This document shows positions 6,806-11,758 of a DNA stretch of 11,758 nucleotides, piece by piece (the first letter of the stretch is position 1; each line of letters opens with the position of its first letter). The stretch is from JBBQHM01 sp038323965. Its GTDB lineage: Bacteria; Verrucomicrobiota; Verrucomicrobiia; Chthoniobacterales; UBA10450. The position numbers and the translations under genes are program-made. The notes under the pieces are model-generated. The model was not told where the DNA came from and searched no databases. It was given only the letters and a program-made list of their open reading frames with translations. The stretch is taken from contig JBBQHM010000067.1 in assembly GCA_038323965.1 (NCBI GenBank), positions 1-11,758 of the forward strand, read 5' to 3'.

Positions 6806-6850
6806 TCGGGCCGGCGGGATTCGAAGCCGCGACCTGTCGCCGCGGCGACC
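6806..6850 (-). pseudogene. 3' half of a second tRNA-Pro, anticodon arm replaced by a palindrome
   Basis: Positions 6807-6835 match the T-arm, acceptor 3' strand and variable loop of the intact tRNA-Pro at 28 of 29 bases. Base 6806 matches the discriminator. The one mismatch (g6826) breaks the last pair of the T-stem. Where the anticodon arm should begin, the 14-bp palindrome gtcgccgcggcgac (6836-6849) follows directly. Beyond 6850 the match to tRNA-Pro ends. It cannot be a working tRNA. Confidence 0.8.
6829..6850. repeat. 22-bp direct repeat, left copy (contains 14-bp palindrome)
   Basis: Identical to 7234-7255. It consists of gcgacct (tRNA variable loop and first T-stem bases), the perfect palindrome gtcgccgcggcgac, and one c. 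As RNA the palindrome folds into a 5-bp stem with a CGCG loop. Confidence 0.9.
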
Positions 6851-7106
6851 TTTCTACTGATCCAGCCGGTCGAGCTCGTCGCGGCCGCGGCCGGTCTTAT
6901 AATACTGTTCGCGGCGTACCGCGTCAGGTCGCGTGGAGAAGCTCTCCGTGTGCGTGAGTAACCCTGGCACACCATTTCATGTTGCCTTTGAATGGCCAGC
7001 GTTGTGACGCTGTAATCGAGCGTCGACATCCGCGCATGAACCCACGTATCTGCGTCCCGTCGTGGCGCTGCGCAGTACGTAGACGTAAAACATACGGTCG
7101 AAAGTA

Positions 7107-7180
7107 TCGGGCCGGCGGGATTCGAACCCGCGACCTCTTGAACCCCATTCAAGCGCACTACCAAGCTGTGCTACGACCCG
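7107..7180 (-). tRNA. tRNA-Pro (anticodon GGG)
   Basis: The minus strand folds into a complete cloverleaf of 74 nt. The acceptor is CGGGTCG/CGGCCCG with one G-T pair, and the D-stem is GCAC/GTGC with the loop AGCTTGGTA. The anticodon stem CTTGA/TCAAG encloses the loop ATGGGGT, giving anticodon GGG at positions 34-36 after T33. The variable loop is AGGTC, and the T-arm GCGGG-TTCGAAT-CCCGC is perfect. The discriminator is A73. CCA is not encoded, so it must be added after transcription. The C1-G72 pair with A73 agrees with bacterial tRNA-Pro. The A32-U38 pair is the arrangement known for tRNA-Pro(GGG). No clear terminator follows. The gene sits between two halves of a damaged copy of itself. 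Confidence 0.96.
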
Positions 7181-7233
7181 TGCTCCGGCCGTGACTCTGG
7201 ACTAGCTGCAGGAAATGGCGAGCGACAAAAAGA

Positions 7234-7255
7234 GCGACCTGTCGCCGCGGCGACC
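7234..7255. repeat. 22-bp direct repeat, right copy
   Basis: Identical to 6829-6850, 405 bp apart. The segment between the copies contains the intact tRNA-Pro. Confidence 0.9.
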
Positions 7256-7266
7256 GCACTACCAAG

Positions 7267-7298
7267 TCCGCCGCAGGACGGACTCGCCGTGGCGAGCT
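7267..7298. repeat. 32-bp REP-like double hairpin inserted in the tRNA D-loop
   Basis: The insert forms two adjacent hairpins. The first has stem gtccg (7266-7270) with cggac (7279-7283). The second has stem ctcgcc (7283-7288) with ggcgag (7291-7296) and a 2-nt loop. The intact tRNA gene gives the empty-site sequence (ccaag joined to ctgtg), so the boundaries are clear to within a base or two. It resembles a repetitive extragenic palindrome, but no other copy occurs in this window. Confidence 0.7.
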
Positions 7299-7385
7299 CT
7301 GTGCTACGACCCGGACGCGCTGAGTATCGGATGGCGCGTTCCACGTTGCCACCGAAAGTTTCGGCTCACGTGCGAAGGGACCGAT

Positions 7386-8246
7386 TTACGATCGCTCCCA
7401 CGCAGTGAGAAATGTGTCGATCAATTCCGGAAGGTCATCGCTGTATCCGCCTTCGAGAACGGCCGCCGTATTTAAGTTCGCCTGGTGCAGCCACGTTCCG
7501 AGCAGCGCGAAGTCATCGCGCAACAAAGTCATTTGGGTGAGCGGGTCGCGCGCGTAAGCATCAAACCCGGCGGACACGATTAACAGGTCCGGTTTAAAAT
7601 CGAGCAGCACGTCGAGTGCATCCCGCATCCGCTCCATATGTTCAATTCGCGGCGTGTACGGTGCGACCGGGAAGTTGGAGATGTTCGCGAAAGATTCAGT
7701 CCCAGTCCCCGGATAGCCCGGGAATTGATGAATCGAAGCAAATCGAATGCGCTCGTTCCCGCGCACGACGTCTTCCGTCCCGTTGCCGTGGTGGGCATCA
7801 AAATCCCAGATCGCGACGCGATCGGCCCCCTGCGCCAGGACATCGAGTGCTGCAATCGCGACATGATTGAAATAGCAAAAACCCATCGCCTGGTCGCGCG
7901 TCGCATGATGTCCGGGAGGTCGCATCAAACTGAAAGTGCGTTCTCCGTTTAATGCTGCACGCGCCGCTGCCACTGCCGCTCCTGCGCCATGCAATGCGTG
8001 ATCATAAATATCCGGCAGCGCAGCCGTATCCGCGTCGAAATCCTCAGTCGCAGTGCGGACGCGCTCGATGTGCGTTTGGGTATGCGCACGCAACAGCATT
8101 TCGCTTTCCGCTGCCGCGGGCGTCTCCCACTTCCATGCGGGATAAAGTTCCCTCAGTCTCGCGACCGATCGCGTGATTCGTTCCGGCCTCTCTGGGTGTT
8201 CAGGGCGCCCGTAATCGGCGCAGCGCGGATCGTGGAAAATGATCAC
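7386..8246 (-). CDS. Histone-deacetylase-family zinc hydrolase (AcuC/acetylpolyamine-amidohydrolase-like)
   Basis: The family removes acetyl or acyl groups from lysine or polyamine nitrogens with a zinc ion. The 286-residue protein has the full active site: RPPGHH (109-114, with the H113-H114 pair), GFCYFNHVAIAA (122-133), DFDAHHGNGT (148-157, zinc ligands D150 and H152), SAGFDAY (225-231, zinc ligand D229) and LEGGYS (264-269, catalytic-type Y268). There is no signal peptide, so it should act in the cytoplasm. It is shorter than AcuC and closer in size to the compact class-II-like bacterial members. The substrate cannot be told from sequence. The start is GTG at 8246, overlapping the amylase stop by 4 nt (GTGA), so it is translated by coupling after the amylase. 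The homology begins at MIIFHDPRC, which supports this start. Confidence 0.92.
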   Translation of the reverse strand: MIIFHDPRCADYGRPEHPERPERITRSVARLRELYPAWKWETPAAAESEMLLRAHTQTHIERVRTATEDFDADTAALPDIYDHALHGAGAAVAAARAALNGERTFSLMRPPGHHATRDQAMGFCYFNHVAIAALDVLAQGADRVAIWDFDAHHGNGTEDVVRGNERIRFASIHQFPGYPGTGTESFANISNFPVAPYTPRIEHMERMRDALDVLLDFKPDLLIVSAGFDAYARDPLTQMTLLRDDFALLGTWLHQANLNTAAVLEGGYSDDLPELIDTFLTAWERS

Positions 8247-10621
8247 TTCCGGGGGATTCCATTGGCAATCACCATCGCGGCGCGCGGCGGAATCGTGACG
8301 TTAAGTGTTCCGCCCTCCACCTTCAGCGACGTGTTCGTAAGCTCTTCAACGTAGTCGCCATCCGGCATTTCCGGCGAAACATCCAGCTGCAAGGTCGATC
8401 CTGCGGCCCCACGATTGATTAGGACCGCCACTCGATCGTCCGCGTAAGCGCGCACGAAAACGTATACGTCCTTCTCAGTCTGCAATGCGCGCCGGCTCCC
8501 AAGTCGAAGCGCCGTGTGCTGGTGTCGAATCGCACCCAGTTTTTTCATATTTTGCAGCACCAGATTTTCTGTCGGTTCCACCTGATCGCCGAACCTCATA
8601 TCTCGCCGGTTATCCGGATCGCCCGCGCCGGTCATTCCTATCTCGTCGCCATAATAAATCATCGGTACGCCGTCGATCGTCATCAGTAGCGTCTGGGCCA
8701 GCATGATCTTTTTGTAACTGGACTCGTCGTCGACTTTTGGCGGTTTGCTCCAGCCAATCTCTTCTTCTTTCGCTCCACTCTTATCCGGTAGATCGCCGTC
8801 GGCATAAGCCATGAAGCGACCTTTGTCGTGATTGCCAATGAGCGGCGACATCAGAGGCTCTTTTCCGTAGGTGCGCTCGGAAGATGTCAGGGCGTCGTCG
8901 AGCAGCTTCATGTCGCCCGTCCCGCTTCCGAGAACATCCTTGATCGTGTCGTAAAGGGGGAAATCGAATTGACCATCGAGCATGTTCGGACCTACGAACG
9001 CGTTGATACCCGCGCGATCCTTAAACGTTTCGCCCACAAGGTAGAGCGGAGCTTTGCGAGGAATCTCGACGCGCTCACGCAGCGCGCTCCGCAGTTTCCA
9101 CCAGAATCCCGGCGCGATGTGCTTCACCGCGTCCAGGCGAAAGCCGTCCAGCTTGTATTCGTTAGCCCACCAGACGGTATTGTCGATCAGCGCGCGTACT
9201 GCCTCGTTGTTCGCGAAATTAAATGAGGGCAGGTAAGGCTCAAACCATGTCGTGAATTGTTGTTCGTCCCACAGTCTCAAATTTTTTCTGCCGTCGGGCA
9301 GATCCATGGAGCCAAACCAATCGCGGTGTTCCTTCCACCACGGATGTTCCTCATGCACGTGATGCAGCACCAAATCGGCGATCACATGCATGCCTTTCCC
9401 ATGCGCGGAGTTGACCAGTGCCTTTAAGTCAGCCGGCGTTCCCGCGTGGGGATCAATCTCGTTCGAAGAGACCGGCCAGTAACCGTGATAACCGGTGTAC
9501 CAACGATGCGGCTCGGGGTATTCTCGGTACGCGCGCGCTGGATTTCGATTTAGCGGCGCGATCCAGACTGTGTCCACCCCCAGAGTACTGAAATATCCCT
9601 CTTCAATCTTCTGTTGAATTCCGCGCAGATCGCCGCCGTGAAAATTTGCCGGCGGCGTCACGTTAGGATCGTCAACCGGCTTGTCGTTTGTTTTGTCGCC
9701 ATCAGCGAAGCGATCCGTGAATGCGTAATACATCACGGCGTCATGCCGGCGTCCGGCTGAGGCCCCTGTTTCGCTCACCGGAACGATGATCGTATTACTG
9801 GGCGCGCGATCGCCGTCGACGCCGACAATGCGCAGGATACCCGCGCCATAGCCTTTCACAGGCACGCGAAACTCCTGTTCGCTTCGTTCCGTTTTGACCG
9901 GGCGCGCGCCATCCTCATTCTCGAACACAGCCGACAATCGTTCTACCGCTTTACGTCCCGCCCACTTGATTGCGACCTGATTACCTTCGTCGTAGCGATA
10001 GGCAAAGATAGTCGGCGAACTGTCCCGCGACCCAGCAACTGTGATCACAGAATTTTTGTCGCCGAGCCCGTTGTCCTCCGTTTCCGGGTTAGCCGGATCC
10101 AGGATCCATTTTCCGTCGACGACCAGTTTGTAGGAATGCCGGCCGGCGTCGAGGGGAAGGTCGAGCGCGTAGCTACCGGTTTCATCGGGACCGAGCAGCA
10201 TATTTTTGTCCCCGCTCCACCCGTTAAATGCGCCAGCGACGGTCACTTTCTGGGTTGGCGACGAGGGTTTAAAGACGAACCGATGCGAAGGTCGTGGCGA
10301 GACGGCAAGCGTAAGCACGCTGCGGAGTTTTTTCGCGCCCTCCTCCACCACGAGAGGGATGTCTACGATGCCTGGCTTATTAGCCGAGGCGCGCAATTCG
10401 AACGTCGTAGGATCGAAAGTAACCGCCGCATCCGTCGGGGAATCGATTATTAATCTCGAGTGCTCGGACGGTTGATAGAATCGATGCATATCGAGCACCA
10501 GCTGCGCGCCCGGGGCGATGTATTGGACGGGGATCGGCCCGATGAAAGCCGGGGTTGCTGCTGCGTTTGATTGCTGACAAACAAGGACGACCAGGGAGCA
10601 GGCGAGCAGATTGAGACGCAT
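8243..10621 (-). CDS. Secreted GH13 alpha-amylase/cyclomaltodextrinase-like enzyme with CBM48 domain
   Basis: The enzyme should hydrolyse alpha-1,4-glucans such as starch, glycogen or maltodextrins outside the cytoplasm. From ATG 10621 it has 792 residues; a GTG 27 bp upstream is possible, but the ATG directly begins the signal peptide (MRLNLLACSLVVLV, cut near SNA-A). An N-terminal beta region (about 25-110) precedes a CBM48/E-set glycogen-binding domain (about 113-196, with VAGAFNGWSGD and YKLVVDGKWILDP). The GH13 barrel follows from about 290 to 705, and a C-terminal beta domain completes the protein. The catalytic residues are nucleophile D497 in GFRLDAVKH, acid/base E531 in GETF, and D599 in IGNHD. 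Region I reads DLVLHH instead of the usual DxxxNH. MIYYGDEIGM (654-663) is typical. It is translationally coupled to the downstream HDAC-family gene and divergent from the GT2 gene. Confidence 0.92.
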   Translation of the reverse strand: MRLNLLACSLVVLVCQQSNAAATPAFIGPIPVQYIAPGAQLVLDMHRFYQPSEHSRLIIDSPTDAAVTFDPTTFELRASANKPGIVDIPLVVEEGAKKLRSVLTLAVSPRPSHRFVFKPSSPTQKVTVAGAFNGWSGDKNMLLGPDETGSYALDLPLDAGRHSYKLVVDGKWILDPANPETEDNGLGDKNSVITVAGSRDSSPTIFAYRYDEGNQVAIKWAGRKAVERLSAVFENEDGARPVKTERSEQEFRVPVKGYGAGILRIVGVDGDRAPSNTIIVPVSETGASAGRRHDAVMYYAFTDRFADGDKTNDKPVDDPNVTPPANFHGGDLRGIQQKIEEGYFSTLGVDTVWIAPLNRNPARAYREYPEPHRWYTGYHGYWPVSSNEIDPHAGTPADLKALVNSAHGKGMHVIADLVLHHVHEEHPWWKEHRDWFGSMDLPDGRKNLRLWDEQQFTTWFEPYLPSFNFANNEAVRALIDNTVWWANEYKLDGFRLDAVKHIAPGFWWKLRSALRERVEIPRKAPLYLVGETFKDRAGINAFVGPNMLDGQFDFPLYDTIKDVLGSGTGDMKLLDDALTSSERTYGKEPLMSPLIGNHDKGRFMAYADGDLPDKSGAKEEEIGWSKPPKVDDESSYKKIMLAQTLLMTIDGVPMIYYGDEIGMTGAGDPDNRRDMRFGDQVEPTENLVLQNMKKLGAIRHQHTALRLGSRRALQTEKDVYVFVRAYADDRVAVLINRGAAGSTLQLDVSPEMPDGDYVEELTNTSLKVEGGTLNVTIPPRAAMVIANGIPRK

Positions 10622-10727
10622 AAGTGCGCAATCTTGCCCTCTCAGCACTCAGGTTTGCCAGAACCAATCGCACCCGCCTTGCGTGTTGACGTTGTCAAAG
10701 GGGCGCGGCCAGTGCAAGGATGCGGCG

Positions 10728-11480
10728 ATGTTCCGCGATAAGAAGATCGTCGTTGTCATGCCGGCGTATAACGCAGCTCGCACCTTGAAACGAACTTACG
10801 ATGAAGTTGTGGAGCAGGGGCTCGTCGATCATATCATTGTCGTGGACGATGCCAGTAGCGATGACACGGTGGCGATCGCGCATGGCCTCCCGCACGTGCA
10901 GGTAGAAGTGCATCCTACAAATGTCGGATACGGCGGTAACCAAAAAACCTGCTACCGCCTGGCCCTCGCCGCGGGTGCAGACATCGTCGTCATGATTCAC
11001 CCGGACTACCAATACACTCCGCAGCTACTACCGGCGATGGCGTCGCTGGTCGCGAGTGGACTTTATCCATGTGTGCTGGGCTCGCGTATCCTAGGCGGCG
11101 GAGCACTACGCGGTGGCATGCCATGGTGGAAATATGTTTCCAACCGCGCACTGACCTTCGCGCAGAATATTCTGATGGGCGCCAAGTTGTCCGAGTATCA
11201 CACTGGTTACCGTGCCTTCTCCCGTGAACTACTGCAACGACTGCCGCTAACGACTAATTCCGACGACTTTGTTTTTGATAACGAGGTCCTCGCGCAAGTG
11301 GTGTGGTTCGACTACGCCATCGGGGAACTTACCTGCCCGGCGAAATACATTCCCGAGGCTTCATCGATTAACTTTCGCCGCAGCGTTCGATATGGGCTCG
11401 GCTGCCTCAGCACCGCATTCGCATTCCGGAAGGCAAAGATACGCGGGGAAGGGAAGTTATTCCCGCGCTTGAGCCCATGA
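10728..11480 (+). CDS. Glycosyltransferase family 2 (polyprenyl-phosphate sugar transferase-like)
   Basis: The 250-residue protein has a GT-A fold of the DPM1 type. Visible blocks are KIVVVMPAYNAARTL (6-20), VDDASSDDT (38-46), the nucleotide-sugar and metal region, NVGYGGNQKTCY, IHPDYQY with its acidic metal-binding Asp, and a C-terminal WKYVSNRALTFAQNILMGA then YHTGYRAFSRELL. There are no strong membrane helices, so it would work at the inner face of the membrane, moving a sugar from a nucleotide donor to a polyprenyl phosphate or a glycan acceptor. The ATG at 10728 is chosen over upstream starts because it has AAGGA 7 nt before it and family homology begins at once. The stop overlaps the GT39 start (ATGA), so the two genes are coupled and probably serve one glycan pathway. 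Confidence 0.9.
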   Translation: MFRDKKIVVVMPAYNAARTLKRTYDEVVEQGLVDHIIVVDDASSDDTVAIAHGLPHVQVEVHPTNVGYGGNQKTCYRLALAAGADIVVMIHPDYQYTPQLLPAMASLVASGLYPCVLGSRILGGGALRGGMPWWKYVSNRALTFAQNILMGAKLSEYHTGYRAFSRELLQRLPLTTNSDDFVFDNEVLAQVVWFDYAIGELTCPAKYIPEASSINFRRSVRYGLGCLSTAFAFRKAKIRGEGKLFPRLSP

Positions 11481-11758
11481 CCGTTCAGGGGAAGCCGCCC
11501 GGGCCTGGTTCGATGCGAGCCGGGCTAATGTCGGGGCTTTGGTGGGCCCTCTTCGCCGCCGTTTTGATCACGGTTATAGCCATTCGTGTGCGTCTGCTCG
11601 GCGTGCCGCTGGAGCGTGACGAAGGGGAATACGCCTACGCCGGACAACTAATTCTCCGAGGGATACCGCCCTACGCACTAGCTTATAGCATGAAGTTCCC
11701 AGGGACTGATGTCGCCTATGCCATCATCATGGCGCTAGGTGGAAAATCGGCGATAGGA
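11477..11758 (+). CDS. GT39/ArnT-like integral-membrane glycosyltransferase (3' end outside the window)
   Basis: The frame is open for 94 codons from ATG 11477 to the right edge, so only the N-terminus is seen. A hydrophobic helix (about 20-38) is followed by PLERDEGEYAYAGQLILRG (44-62) and YSMKFPGT (70-77). The first periplasmic loop with ERDEGEYAY, containing the acidic catalytic-type residues, and the later KFPG are hallmarks of GT39/PMT_2 family enzymes. These use polyprenyl-phosphate-linked sugars on the outer face of the membrane. The ATG overlaps the GT2 stop. The GT2 protein may make the lipid-linked donor that this enzyme uses, by inference from family roles. Confidence 0.88.
   Translation, partial: MTVQGKPPGPGSMRAGLMSGLWWALFAAVLITVIAIRVRLLGVPLERDEGEYAYAGQLILRGIPPYALAYSMKFPGTDVAYAIIMALGGKSAIG

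Larger units (their letters stand above)
7234..7313 (-). pseudogene. 5' half of a second tRNA-Pro with palindrome in place of the anticodon arm and a hairpin insert in the D-loop
   Basis: Read on the minus strand, 7313-7299 and 7266-7256 together equal the first 26 bases of the intact tRNA-Pro without a mismatch, but a 32-bp insert splits them within the D-loop. After base G26 the anticodon arm (17 nt in the intact gene) is replaced by the 14-bp palindrome (7241-7254). The variable loop and first T-stem bases (7234-7240) follow. Sequence then departs from tRNA-Pro. The perfect identity outside the inserts suggests the changes are recent. Confidence 0.82.
6689..7385. other. 697-bp stretch without a protein gene
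   Basis: From left to right this stretch holds the DUF2178-operon promoter, the 3' half of a tRNA-Pro copy ending in a palindrome, about 250 bp with no recognisable gene, the intact tRNA-Pro, the 5' half of the copy with its hairpins, and about 70 bp before the HDAC-family stop. The central part (6851-7106) contains a small hairpin (6997-7012, 6-bp stem, 4-nt loop) and a perfect TATAAT at 6898-6903 without a matching -35. I see no convincing protein frame: the open frames here run across tRNA sequence and have no family features. Confidence 0.7.

Noticed and set aside
6898..6903. Perfect TATAAT as a plus-strand promoter
   Set aside because: No -35-like element is placed 16-18 bp upstream and no plus-strand gene follows.
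6742..7164. Minus-strand open frame of 140 codons as a protein gene
   Set aside because: It reads through the intact tRNA-Pro and the tRNA 3' fragment, lacks any family feature, and is best explained by high GC content.
6806..7180. Prophage or integrative element with att sites at the tRNA-Pro 3' end
   Set aside because: The tRNA 3' copies are only 301 bp apart with no integrase or cargo between them, and the copy extends into the arm-replacing palindrome, unlike a simple att duplication.
7215..7475. Plus-strand open frame of 86 codons
   Set aside because: It covers the tRNA 5' fragment, its hairpins and the antisense of the HDAC-family gene; the composition gives no protein signature.
10686..10698. 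Inverted repeat ttgac-gtt-gtcaa before the GT2 gene as an operator
   Set aside because: The arms are only 5 bp, a size that occurs often by chance, and no regulator is linked to it.

Overview
The window reads as compact, GC-rich bacterial chromosome. The gene content fits a soil-type Verrucomicrobiota genome (Chthoniobacter/Udaeobacter-like): a Mip-like FKBP, an rsfS-nadD pair, nagZ, a coiled-coil zinc-ribbon protein, ychF, a secreted GH13 amylase and GT2/GT39 glycosyltransferases. This taxonomic call is an inference from protein style and layout; no marker gene proves it. Genes are tightly packed, with several stop/start overlaps (TTGA, ATGCGTAA, GTGA, ATGA) and convergent stops only 2 and 9 bp apart.

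Layout. Positions 1-768 (minus) hold a secreted protein that runs off the left edge. It is divergent from a secreted FKBP-type prolyl isomerase (817-1533). On the minus strand, nadD (NAD synthesis) is followed by an overlapping rsfS (ribosome silencing), whose only well-placed start is an AUA codon. Divergent from nadD are nagZ (peptidoglycan recycling) and an overlapping, internally deleted acyltransferase-3 remnant. A coiled-coil C4 zinc-ribbon protein (4144-4848) converges on the GTPase gene ychF (4858-5979). Upstream of ychF is a minus-strand two-gene unit, a DUF2178-like membrane protein plus a small Cro/CI-type regulator. It is driven by an AT-rich promoter that overlaps a palindromic operator candidate and points to a leaderless mRNA.

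Positions 6689-7385 contain no protein gene but are the most unusual part. An intact tRNA-Pro(GGG) gene lies between two halves of a second tRNA-Pro copy. In both halves the anticodon arm has been replaced exactly by a 14-bp palindrome that would form a 5-bp stem. The 5' half also carries a 32-bp double-hairpin insertion in its D-loop, and the halves are bounded by a 22-bp direct repeat.

The right third holds a secreted, CBM48-containing GH13 amylase whose stop overlaps the start of a histone-deacetylase-family hydrolase (minus strand). Divergent from it is a GT2 glycosyltransferase overlapping a GT39-type membrane glycosyltransferase that runs off the right edge; these two probably act in polyprenyl-linked sugar transfer.
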